This document shows, piece by piece, positions 1-6,379 of a stretch of DNA of 9,786 nucleotides. A program made the translations under genes and the position numbers. Under the pieces are notes generated by a model. It was not told the DNA's origin and searched no databases. It saw only the letters and a list, made by a program, of their open reading frames with translations. How positions within the stretch are numbered: position 1 is the first letter of the stretch; each line of letters starts with the position of its first letter. The stretch comes from an uncultured Nitrospinaceae bacterium (GTDB taxonomy: Bacteria > Nitrospinota > Nitrospinia > Nitrospinales > VA-1): positions 1 to 9,786 of the forward strand of contig CAJWLY010000044.1 in assembly GCA_913043155.1 (NCBI GenBank), in the 5' to 3' direction.

Positions 1-22
1 GAACTCTAAATGCTTTCCCCAT
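1..22 (-). CDS. 5' tip of a leftward gene cut by the window edge
   Basis: Reading leftward from an ATG at 22-20, the frame is open to the edge and gives only MGKAFRV. The reason to believe it is the ribosome binding site: the minus strand reads GGAGG five bases before the ATG, the best Shine-Dalgarno in this part of the window. A TTGACC hexamer at 112-107 could be a -35 element, but the nearest TATTAC lies only 14 bp away, so I do not call a promoter. Seven residues are too few to identify the product. The neighbouring RNA candidate looks like 6S RNA, and 6S genes often sit beside zapA or a 5-formyltetrahydrofolate cyclo-ligase gene, but nothing in these residues proves either. Confidence 0.45.
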
Positions 23-467
23 GGTTCCCTCCACCGTAAAAAAAATGTTCGATTGGAACTTCTCCCTTTAACTTGCGATAGAAAGGGTAATATAAATCCC
101 CAATAGGGTCAATGAAGAAGACCGAATCCACGATTAGAACAAAGACGGGACCCCTAAAAAAAGTATTTTGGAGCCAGGTTCATCTTGCGTCCCGCATAAT
201 TCGAGGCGCTTCTCAAGGAACCATGCTCGTGTAGAAAGTTCACTTTCTAAAATCATTCACTTGCTGGGCGAGCCGAAGCATACCGGCTCGTGTATTAAAT
301 ACCTACCGCCCCCTTCTTCGAGATTCCTGCTCCAAAATTCTGTTAGAATCATTCAAACGTCGGAACAGTGTAAATCGATAATTTAAAATGTATGTTATTT
401 TTTCAATAACTTAAATAATGTTTTTAAATAAACTGGATAAAGTTGTTTTACGACCAAAAGTCTCTTT
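23..467. other. Non-coding gap between two divergent genes
   Basis: This stretch separates the leftward partial gene from rightward queA. Positions 156-338 hold the structured RNA candidate on the minus strand. The frame open at 168-386 on the plus strand has no ribosome binding site, a low-complexity composition and lies opposite that RNA, so I do not treat it as a gene. From about 371 to 460 the DNA is very AT-rich and probably contains promoters in both directions, but no pair of hexamers with proper spacing stands out for queA. A 6-bp A/T-rich inverted repeat at 394-410 is too weak to interpret. Confidence 0.6.
156..338 (-). ncRNA. ssrS: Structured small RNA, probable 6S RNA (ssrS-like)
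   Basis: 6S RNA is an abundant RNA of about 180-200 nt that mimics an open promoter and binds the sigma70 holoenzyme. On the minus strand the first 13 nt (338-326) pair with 178-165: ten uninterrupted pairs, a one-base bulge at 175, then three more pairs. Seven U follow at 162-156, so the RNA closes on itself and ends like an intrinsic transcript, giving about 183 nt. Inside are a perfect 7-bp hairpin (290-284 with 275-269), a perfect 7-bp hairpin with a 4-nt loop (249-243 with 238-232) and a 9-bp stem with two G-U pairs (226-218 with 202-194). GAGCAUG (228-222) followed by GAGAAGC (214-208) and then a GCCU recalls the terminal-loop side of E. coli 6S RNA as I remember it. A possible -10 (TCTAAC) lies at 347-342 with no convincing -35. 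Structure is seen directly; the 6S identity is inferred. A cis-acting leader for the gene at 22 is the alternative. Confidence 0.5.
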
Positions 468-1526
468 ATGCCCCCCTCTCTCAAACTTTCAGACTTTGAT
501 TTTGATCTTCCGGAAAAACTGATTGCCCAGAAACCTGCCAAGTTACGGGACCGATCCCGGCTCATGATCCTCGACCGGAAAACCGGGGCCATCGGCCACG
601 CAGTGTTCTCCGATCTGCCCCACCACCTTCCTGCGCCTTCACTTATGGTCTTCAATGATACGAAAGTGATCCCGGCGAAACTCCTGGGTCACCTTGTTAA
701 CAGTGGGCGGGCGGTCGAAATTCTTCTACTTCGAGAGAATAATGATGATCACTGGGAAGCCCTCGTAAAAGGTTTGGGTAAATTAAAGGAGGGAACGGAA
801 ATAAAGTTTGGCGGAGAGCCATTAAAAGCCACATTGACCGCAAGGCAGGACGACCGAGCCATCTTAAAACTAACCTGTCCCGGAAATTTGAAACAGGTTC
901 TAAACCGCGTAGCGACAACCCCCCTCCCCCCTTACATTCACCGAAGCACTGCCGCAGAAGAAAATCTGACGGAGTTGGATCGAAAACGGTACCAAACGGT
1001 TTTCGCGAAGCATGCCGGCGCAATCGCAGCACCCACGGCGGGGCTGCACTTTACTCCCAAACTGCTGGAATCTCTTGACAGAGAAGGGATCAACTGTGCT
1101 TTCCTGACCCTGCACGTCGGCGTCGGAACATTTCAACCGATCCGCTCCGAAGATATCCGCGAGCATAACATGGAAGCAGAACCATTCCACGTCCCTGCGG
1201 AAACCTTGAAAGAGCTGGTTCGAGCAAGAAAAAGAGGACAGGATATTATAGCGGTGGGCTCAACATCCACACGGGTCCTAGAATCGATGAACCTGGATGC
1301 GGTGATGGAAGGGGATATTTCTGGGTGGACGGATCGGTTTATCTATCCGGGGCAGGAACTCAAAGCCGTGGATCGGCTACTGACCAATTTCCATCTCCCG
1401 AAATCCACGCTTTATCTTCTGGTCTGTGCTTTTGCCGGCAAGGACCTAATTGAGAGAGCCTATCGGGAAGCCATAGGGCACAACTACCGATTTTTCAGTT
1501 ATGGCGATGCCATGCTGATCTTGTAA
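468..1526 (+). CDS. queA: S-adenosylmethionine:tRNA ribosyltransferase-isomerase QueA
   Basis: QueA transfers and isomerises the ribosyl part of S-adenosylmethionine onto preQ1 at position 34 of tRNAs with GUN anticodons, making epoxyqueuosine and releasing adenine and methionine in the cytosol. The 352 residues match the family length. Family landmarks in order: LSDFDFDLPEKLIAQKP near the start (7-23), FNDTKVIPAKL (62-72), PLPPYI (152-157), YQTVFAKHAGAIAAPTAGLHF (175-195, in two parts), LHVGVGTFQP (215-224), the YPG segment near 293, FHLPKSTL (308-315) and the C-terminal RFFSYGDAMLI. The usual GTTSVR segment reads GSTSTR here, a mild variation. The ATG at 468 is the only start preceding the conserved N-terminus, though no Shine-Dalgarno is visible before it. 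The gene stands alone: it is divergent from the RNA candidate and convergent with the IHF/HU gene, without the tgt, yajC or secD neighbours often seen. Confidence 0.98.
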   Translation: MPPSLKLSDFDFDLPEKLIAQKPAKLRDRSRLMILDRKTGAIGHAVFSDLPHHLPAPSLMVFNDTKVIPAKLLGHLVNSGRAVEILLLRENNDDHWEALVKGLGKLKEGTEIKFGGEPLKATLTARQDDRAILKLTCPGNLKQVLNRVATTPLPPYIHRSTAAEENLTELDRKRYQTVFAKHAGAIAAPTAGLHFTPKLLESLDREGINCAFLTLHVGVGTFQPIRSEDIREHNMEAEPFHVPAETLKELVRARKRGQDIIAVGSTSTRVLESMNLDAVMEGDISGWTDRFIYPGQELKAVDRLLTNFHLPKSTLYLLVCAFAGKDLIERAYREAIGHNYRFFSYGDAMLIL

Positions 1527-1591
1527 CCCCCGCCCCCTTTTGGGGAGAAACGACTTTAGCGGTTTGTTGTGATTAAGAAAGCAGGGCACTA

Positions 1592-1876
1592 CTAGCTGTC
1601 TTCATCGTTCACAGCTGACTTGAAATGCTTGCCCGACTTGAACCGAACAACCTTCCGGGCTGAAATTTCAGCCTCTTCCCCGGTTTTCGGATTCCGACCC
1701 ATGCGTTTTGATTTTGCTCTAACCTGAAACGTACCGAATCTACGCAAAATAACTGCCTCCCCCTGACCTAGAGCGTCCTTAATCAGGCCGATCACGGTTT
1801 CCACAGCTTCCTCAGCTTTCGATCGGGACAAGTCCGCACGATCACACACCTGATTGATAATATCTTGCTTCGTCAT
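1592..1876 (-). CDS. HU/IHF family DNA-bending protein
   Basis: A 94-residue histone-like protein, the standard size for one subunit of the HU/IHF family, which binds the minor groove as a dimer and bends DNA. The N-terminal helices (MTKQDIINQV, then residues 17-38) are followed by the beta-arm core: RRFGTFQVR (45-53), GRNPKTGE (60-67) with the proline that intercalates between base pairs, and ISARKVVRFKSGKHFKSAVN (71-90). The arm segment with SARKVVRFKSG is closer to IHF-alpha-like sequences than to classical HU, but I cannot separate IHF-alpha, IHF-beta and HU reliably by eye. The start is well supported: AGGAGG lies four bases before the ATG on the minus strand. It is not next to pheT, the usual neighbour of ihfA. 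Its promoter probably lies in the long gap to its right. Confidence 0.93.
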   Translation of the reverse strand: MTKQDIINQVCDRADLSRSKAEEAVETVIGLIKDALGQGEAVILRRFGTFQVRAKSKRMGRNPKTGEEAEISARKVVRFKSGKHFKSAVNDEDS

Positions 1877-1900
1877 AGCCCCTCCTCATTATTTTCTGGA

Positions 1901-1914
1901 TGTTAAACTTAACA
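1901..1914. promoter_or_regulatory. Palindrome TGTTAA-AC-TTAACA before the IHF/HU gene
   Basis: A perfect 6+6 bp inverted repeat with a 2-bp centre lies about 25 bases upstream of the IHF/HU start codon and just ahead of its Shine-Dalgarno. A symmetric site at this distance could be a repressor operator. The arms are AT-rich, so chance occurrence is possible, and no regulator is encoded nearby to pair with it. Confidence 0.3.
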
Positions 1915-1970
1915 CCAATACCCCTCTCGATAACATTCCTTTCGATATGATTCGCGAAACCTCAATCTTG

Positions 1971-1997
1971 CTTGAATGAAGTCCGGCCTTCTTCAAG
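1971..1997. repeat. Hairpin-forming inverted repeat in the IHF/HU leader
   Basis: CTTGAATGAAG (1971-1981) pairs with CTTCTTCAAG (1988-1997) apart from one bulged T, leaving a 6-nt loop. No T-run follows on either strand, so it is not an ordinary intrinsic terminator. It lies in the probable 5' leader of the IHF/HU gene, where it could act on RNA stability, or it may be an operator at the DNA level. Confidence 0.45.
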
Positions 1998-2053
1998 GAC
2001 GCTTCCCATCTAACGGACAAAAGCCCGAAAAACTTAACGGTTCAGATGGACAC

Positions 2054-2081
2054 AGTTTACTATTTAGAATAGAAAAATCAA
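2054..2081 (-). promoter_or_regulatory. Possible promoter for the IHF/HU gene
   Basis: On the minus strand TTGATT (2081-2076) is separated by 16 bp from TAAACT (2059-2054), each matching the sigma70 consensus at four of six positions. Transcription would start near 2047 and give a leader of about 170 nt. The area is AT-rich, so chance matches are likely. This is the best pair I found in the gap. Confidence 0.3.
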
Positions 2082-2261
2082 TACTTTATTTAAATACTCC
2101 CGCCACTCTGTGGTTTGACAAATTCATCATTTGTTGTTGGCCTTAATAATTTTTCCATCTAGCAATAGCCTGCGAAAACGCCATAACTCCTTACAAAAAA
2201 ACAGATTACATTGAGCTGCGACACGTTTTTTGAATCGGAACTATTCTAGATTTAACTGTTT

Positions 2262-2297
2262 AAAAAATAAGGAGAAGCCGGGACGGGGCAGGCTCTG
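2262..2297 (-). terminator. Probable intrinsic terminator after ftsB
   Basis: On the minus strand, directly after the ftsB stop codon, AGAGCC (2297-2292) pairs with GGCTTCT (2280-2274) with one bulged T and an 11-nt C-rich loop, followed by CTTATTTTTT. The stem is short, but the position and the T-run fit the end of the mtnP-hemL-eno-ftsB transcript. Confidence 0.35.
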
Positions 2298-2298
2298 C

Positions 2299-2613
2299 TC
2301 AACCTAGGGGGGTCGGTGGGTTTTTCTGCGGAATCAGTTGGTATACGGTTTCACCGGGACGAACGAGGTTTAGCCTTTCCCGGGCCAGAATTTCAACTGC
2401 GAAGGAATCCGATTTCAATGCCTCAATTTCGCTACGAAGCAATCGGTTTTCCTTTCTTAACATGTCATTTCGCGCTTTGAACTCGACCAGTTCATGATCA
2501 AAATTATTAACTGTCAGAATCCCATCCTCATGAAACACTGCTACGAGAATGACCAACAGGCAAAAAGTAATACTAAGAAGGATAATCTTTTGATAAAGGT
2601 TCAGTTTTTTCAT
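2299..2613 (-). CDS. ftsB: FtsB/DivIC-type septum formation protein
   Basis: A 104-residue bitopic membrane protein of the FtsB/DivIC family, which joins FtsL and FtsQ/DivIB in the divisome and helps activate septal wall synthesis. A short basic cytoplasmic start (MKKLNLYQK) precedes one membrane segment at about residues 9-27. A periplasmic coiled coil follows (about 38-68, rich in Leu, Glu, Lys and Arg), then the family's C-terminal signature EILARERLNLVRPGETVYQL (74-93) and a short proline-rich tail. The length matches E. coli FtsB. The order eno then ftsB is a widespread conserved pair and supports the call. The ribosome binding site is weak (GGAA nine bases before the ATG) and 166 bp separate it from eno, so it may depend on read-through from eno. 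Confidence 0.87.
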   Translation of the reverse strand: MKKLNLYQKIILLSITFCLLVILVAVFHEDGILTVNNFDHELVEFKARNDMLRKENRLLRSEIEALKSDSFAVEILARERLNLVRPGETVYQLIPQKNPPTPLG

Positions 2614-2779
2614 CAGAAGAATTCCAAGGTTTCAGCGGGATTAATGGGAAACAATCTCCTGCCCACTCCCCCCCGTAACACCAAATACTCTTGAAATATT
2701 ATGCGCTAACACAGGTCACTGACGGCCTCCCTGTCATTAATACCCAACCCCACCCGATAACTAGTCGAAACAAAAATTG

Positions 2780-4060
2780 TCAGCCGAGAAAAACCGCTTC
2801 CCCCCTGAAAACCCCGGTTTCTCCCAGCATCTCTTCGATGCGGAGTAATTGGTTGTATTTCGCAACCCTATCAGTGCGACAAAGCGACCCAGTCTTAATT
2901 TGTCCGGCGTTGACAGCAACCGCGATATCGGCGATTGTGGTATCTTCCGTTTCTCCCGAACGATGAGAAATTACCGAGGTGTAACCAGCCCGCGTTGCCA
3001 TCTCCACCGCGTTCAGAGTTTCGGTGAGGGTGCCGATCTGATTCACCTTAATCAATATCGAATTGCCGACTCCATCCATGATCCCTTTTTTCAGTATTTC
3101 GGTGTTGGTCACAAATACATCGTCTCCCACAATTTGAACCCGATCTCCTAGTTCCTGTGTAAGCTTCTTCCACCCATTCCAGTCGTTCTCGGCCAAGCCG
3201 TCCTCTATGCTGACGATGGGATATTTTTTCACTAGTCGCGCGAGGTAAGCAATCATTTCACCGGAGGAGAGCCGTGCATTCTTCTCTGCTGCGAGGAGGT
3301 ATTTTTTGTTTTTGTATAATTCACTTGCGGCGACATCAAGAGCCAGCAGAATATCCTTGCCCGCTTTGTATCCCGCCGCTTTAATCCCCGCGAGAATCAC
3401 TTCGATCGCTTCTTCGTTGGACTTAAGGTCGGGGGCGAATCCGCCCTCATCGCCGACCGCCGTGCTATATTTCCGTTTTTTAAGCACTGATTTCAAATGG
3501 TGAAACACCTCAGTCCCCATACGCAGAGACTCAGAAAAACTTTTCGCACCGACAGGCAGGATCATGAATTCCTGAATATCTACATTGTTATCGGCGTGGG
3601 CACCACCGTTTAGGACATTCATCATAGGGACAGGCAGTTCTTTAGCATTAGTTCCCCCGATGTACTGATACAGTGGCAGTTCAGCGTCATTGGCCGCCGC
3701 TTTTGCCACGGCCAGGGAAACCCCGAGGATGGCATTGGCGCCAAGTTTGGCCTTATTTTTAGTTCCATCCATTTCAATCATAAGTTGATCGATGAGAACT
3801 TGCTCGGTCACTTCCAGACCCATGATTGTCGGAGCAATTTTCGTATACACATTGCGGATGGCTTTTTCGACTCCCTTGCCAAGATATCTTTTGGCGTTGC
3901 CGTCGCGCATTTCGATCGCTTCACGCGCACCGGTCGAAGCGCCGGAAGGTACCGATGCACGCCCCATCACTCCGGTATCGAGAATGACCTCAACTTCAAT
4001 AGTAGGATTCCCCCTGGAATCAAGAATTTGTCTCGCGTGAATTCCAACAATCTCGCTCAT
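2780..4060 (-). CDS. eno: Enolase (2-phosphoglycerate dehydratase)
   Basis: Enolase interconverts 2-phosphoglycerate and phosphoenolpyruvate in glycolysis and gluconeogenesis in the cytosol and needs two magnesium ions. At 426 residues it is full length. The N-terminal domain opens with IHARQILDSRGNPTIEVEV and the mobile SGASTG loop (39-45). The barrel carries NVLNGGAHADNN (148-159), the general-acid Glu in GDEGGFAP (Glu205), metal ligands Asp242, Glu286 and Asp313, the catalytic base Lys338 in ILIKVNQIGTLTET, the SHRSGETEDTTIAD segment (365-378) and Lys389. All expected active-site residues are present. AAAGGA lies nine bases before the ATG. The 42-bp gap from hemL suggests co-transcription. 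Confidence 0.99.
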   Translation of the reverse strand: MSEIVGIHARQILDSRGNPTIEVEVILDTGVMGRASVPSGASTGAREAIEMRDGNAKRYLGKGVEKAIRNVYTKIAPTIMGLEVTEQVLIDQLMIEMDGTKNKAKLGANAILGVSLAVAKAAANDAELPLYQYIGGTNAKELPVPMMNVLNGGAHADNNVDIQEFMILPVGAKSFSESLRMGTEVFHHLKSVLKKRKYSTAVGDEGGFAPDLKSNEEAIEVILAGIKAAGYKAGKDILLALDVAASELYKNKKYLLAAEKNARLSSGEMIAYLARLVKKYPIVSIEDGLAENDWNGWKKLTQELGDRVQIVGDDVFVTNTEILKKGIMDGVGNSILIKVNQIGTLTETLNAVEMATRAGYTSVISHRSGETEDTTIADIAVAVNAGQIKTGSLCRTDRVAKYNQLLRIEEMLGETGVFRGEAVFLG

Positions 4061-4102
4061 GGCATCCGTTCCTTTTTAACCATGCTAAAAGTGCGCAGCG
4101 GC

Positions 4103-5392
4103 TTATCCGAGCGCTTTCTTTAATGCGTTGAAGCTTGCCTCGATGGTCTTATCAATATCCTCGTCTGTATGCGCAGCGGACATGAACCCGGCCTCAAACT
4201 GGGACGGTGCGATGTACACACCTTGTTCCAGAAGCGCATTGAAGTACACCTGAAAAAAATTGGTATCTGAACTTTTGACCGACTCGAAATCAATGATTTT
4301 CCGATCAGAAAAAAACATCGAGAACATAGAACCAACCCGGGTAAACTGTGCTTTAATCCCAAGATTATCTACGTTCTCTCTATATCCGGTACAAAGTTTA
4401 TCTGCTTTTCGTTCCAAGTCGTCGTACACCGATGGACCTGATAGCAGGTTAAACATTTCGATTCCGGCTGCCATGGCCAGCGGATTTCCCGATAGTGTTC
4501 CAGCCTGATACACTGATCCAGTCGGAGCAATTTGACTCATCAATCCCTTCGATCCGCCATAGGCCCCGACAGGAAGTCCACCACCAATTATTTTCCCAAG
4601 GCAAGTGAGGTCCGGATTAATCCCGTAAATTGACTGGGCACCTCCAAGAGCCACGCGGAATCCGGTAATAACTTCATCAAAAATAAGGACCGTTCCCGAC
4701 CGACGCGTGACCTCACGCAAAGTTTCAAGAAATCCGGGTTGAGGCGGCACGACACCCATGTTGCCGCCAACAGGTTCAACTATAAGGCACGCGATATTTT
4801 TCCCATCAACGGTGAAAAGTTCTTTTACCTTTTCCGAATCGTTGAAAGGAAGCGTCAAGGTTTTCTTGGCCAAGTCATCAACGATACCCGGGCACTCAGG
4901 TATTCCAAGAGACGCCAACCCCGACCCGGCCTTGACCAACAGGCTGTCACCGTGGCCATGATAACAACCCTCAAATTTGACGATTTTGTCGCGCCCAGTA
5001 GCACCCCGGGCTAGGCGAATAGCGGACATCACCGCTTCGGTCCCAGAGTTGACCATGCGCACCACTTCCATGGAGGGCACGGCACCTATCACTTTTTCGG
5101 CCAGCTCTATTTCCAACTCAGTAGGCGCTCCGTAACTGGTTCCAAGCTCGGCCTGACGTTTAACCGCATCAACAATTTGCGGGTGGGCGTGACCAAAGAT
5201 GAGTGGCCCCCATGAGAGAACATAATCGACAAACTCGTTGCCATCTACGTCCCACACCCGGGCGCCGCTGGCTTTCTTAATGAATAGAGGATTGCCTCCC
5301 ACTGATTTAAAGGCACGTACCGGGCTGTTGACGCCGCCGGGCATGAGCCCACAAGCCTGTTTGAATAATGCTTCCGAACGGTTTCTATTCAT
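4103..5392 (-). CDS. hemL: Glutamate-1-semialdehyde 2,1-aminomutase
   Basis: HemL is a pyridoxal-phosphate enzyme that converts glutamate-1-semialdehyde to 5-aminolevulinate, the C5 route into heme, siroheme and cobalamin. Its presence implies that the organism uses the C5 (HemA/HemL) pathway. The 429 residues match the family. Visible landmarks: MPGGVNSPVRAFKSVGG (17-33), DVDGNEFVDYVLSWGPLIFGH (48-68, in two parts), NSGTEAVMSAIRLARG (115-130), GCYHGHGD (142-149), the cofactor-ring aspartate in FDEVITGFR (238-246), the Schiff-base lysine in GKIIGGGLPVGAYGG (Lys267) and QAGTLSGNPLAMAAG (296-310). The ATG is six bases after the mtnP stop, with GGAAAG inside the end of mtnP as ribosome binding site, so translation is probably coupled to mtnP. 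Confidence 0.98.
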   Translation of the reverse strand: MNRNRSEALFKQACGLMPGGVNSPVRAFKSVGGNPLFIKKASGARVWDVDGNEFVDYVLSWGPLIFGHAHPQIVDAVKRQAELGTSYGAPTELEIELAEKVIGAVPSMEVVRMVNSGTEAVMSAIRLARGATGRDKIVKFEGCYHGHGDSLLVKAGSGLASLGIPECPGIVDDLAKKTLTLPFNDSEKVKELFTVDGKNIACLIVEPVGGNMGVVPPQPGFLETLREVTRRSGTVLIFDEVITGFRVALGGAQSIYGINPDLTCLGKIIGGGLPVGAYGGSKGLMSQIAPTGSVYQAGTLSGNPLAMAAGIEMFNLLSGPSVYDDLERKADKLCTGYRENVDNLGIKAQFTRVGSMFSMFFSDRKIIDFESVKSSDTNFFQVYFNALLEQGVYIAPSQFEAGFMSAAHTDEDIDKTIEASFNALKKALG

Positions 5393-5398
5393 TCAAGA

Positions 5399-6253
5399 CT
5401 ACTTTCCGAATAGGATGGAGAGGTCTTCTTTCAGTTTATCAGGGATTTTTTTTGGGTCAGTCACTACGGCGTTTTGCGCGGCAGAACCACAGACGCAGGC
5501 TCGCTCACGGGTCAGGTCGGGCGCCAGTTCCTTGAGCACCTCCTGTGCCAGTTCAACATTGTTGTGCATGATTTCAAGAACAGCTTCGAGGGTGACGGCC
5601 TCTTCTTCTTCTTTCCAGCAATCGTAATCGGTCACCAGCGCCAGGGTGGCGTAACAGATACCCGCCTCACGAGCCAGTTTGGCTTCCGTAACATTGGTCA
5701 TACCAATCACATCGACCCCCCATTGCCGGTACACGTTGGACTCGGCACGGGTAGAGAACTGGGGACCTTCGATACAAATGTAGGTACCGCCTTCGTGTAC
5801 CACGGCCCCAGCCCTGCGGGCTGCGTCTCCCAAGGTTTTGGCGGCGTCAAGACAAATGGGATCGGCCAGCGCCACGTGCCCCACCATACCCGTTGTAAAG
5901 AACGTGCCAACGCGACGGTGAGTCCGATCAATAAACTGATGAGGCACGGAGAAATGGCCTGGCTCAAGGGCATCTTTCATGCTCCCGACAGCGCTTACAG
6001 AAATGATGCGCTCCACGCCCATCTTTTTCATGGCAAAAATATTGGCGCGGAAGTTGATCTCGGAGGGAGGGATAAAATGCCCGACCCCGTGCCTAGGAAG
6101 AAAAACTATCCGCGTGCCGGATAATTCGCCGACGACCAAGTCGTCCGAGGGCGCACCGAACGGTGTTTCTACAGATACCTTTTCAAGGATGTTCAACTCC
6201 TTCATCGAGTACAGACCGCTACCACCTATCACACCCAGCAAGCTACTCGCCAT
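5399..6253 (-). CDS. mtnP: S-methyl-5'-thioadenosine phosphorylase
   Basis: This enzyme cleaves methylthioadenosine with phosphate to adenine and methylthioribose-1-phosphate, salvaging a by-product of S-adenosylmethionine chemistry. The 284 residues carry the family features: VIGGSGLY (8-15), TPFGAPSD (30-37), the phosphate-binding LPRHGVGH (52-59), SAVGS (87-91), QFIDRT (106-111), IEGPQFSTRAES (161-172) and the TDYDCWKEEEEAV stretch (208-220). The aspartates of TDYD favour a 6-amino purine, so adenine nucleosides rather than guanosine. A C-terminal CxC pair (Cys253, Cys255) resembles a disulfide motif known from thermophilic archaeal homologues. It is first in the leftward cluster and has its own strong promoter. 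GAGGGGG lies eight bases before the ATG. Confidence 0.95.
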   Translation of the reverse strand: MASSLLGVIGGSGLYSMKELNILEKVSVETPFGAPSDDLVVGELSGTRIVFLPRHGVGHFIPPSEINFRANIFAMKKMGVERIISVSAVGSMKDALEPGHFSVPHQFIDRTHRRVGTFFTTGMVGHVALADPICLDAAKTLGDAARRAGAVVHEGGTYICIEGPQFSTRAESNVYRQWGVDVIGMTNVTEAKLAREAGICYATLALVTDYDCWKEEEEAVTLEAVLEIMHNNVELAQEVLKELAPDLTRERACVCGSAAQNAVVTDPKKIPDKLKEDLSILFGK

Positions 6254-6299
6254 AACAGGAACCCCCTCAGTAAAAAAAAAGCCTTTATACTATTGTTTT

Positions 6300-6328
6300 A
6301 TATAAACTTATTGAGCCTAAATTGTCAA
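6300..6328 (-). promoter_or_regulatory. Strong sigma70-type promoter for mtnP-hemL-eno-ftsB
   Basis: On the minus strand a perfect -35 TTGACA (6328-6323) is followed by a 17-bp spacer and TTATAT (6305-6300). A TATATA one base further on is an alternative -10. Transcription should start near 6293, giving a leader of about 40 nt before mtnP. This is the best promoter match in the window. Confidence 0.7.
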
Positions 6329-6379
6329 GACTTTGTGGCGAAAAATCAAGCTGACCCGGAAGGTCGGTGGAAGGATAGG

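Larger units (their letters stand above)
1877..2298. other. 422-bp gap upstream of the IHF/HU gene
   Basis: No convincing protein gene lies here. From right to left it holds a probable terminator for ftsB (about 2262-2297), a possible promoter for the IHF/HU gene (2054-2081), a 10-bp hairpin with one bulged base (1971-1997), an 8-bp TTCGCGAA palindrome (1951-1958) and a 6+6 bp inverted repeat just before the ribosome binding site (1901-1914). If the promoter is right, the IHF/HU message has a leader of about 170 nt, which is long for such a gene. A 13-codon minus-strand frame at 2143-2184 starts two bases after AAGGAG, too close for an efficient start. Confidence 0.6.

Noticed and set aside
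168..386. 72-codon open frame on the plus strand before queA
   Set aside because: No ribosome binding site, no recognisable domain, and it lies opposite the structured RNA candidate, whose pairing explains the sequence better.
1534..1545. CCCC-TTTT-GGGG after queA as a terminator
   Set aside because: Only four base pairs and no T-run follows on either strand.
2614..2779. Separate promoter or terminator between eno and ftsB
   Set aside because: Several AT-rich -10-like hexamers occur, but none has a matching -35, and the only inverted repeat (ACAGG/CCTGT) is five bases with no T-run.
5474..6124. 216-codon plus-strand frame
   Set aside because: Antisense to mtnP, with no family motif and no ribosome binding site.
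6340..6379. Short GACC/GGTC hairpin followed by a few T after asd
   Set aside because: A four-base stem with the T-run separated by several bases is too weak to call, although a terminator for leuB-asd is expected here.
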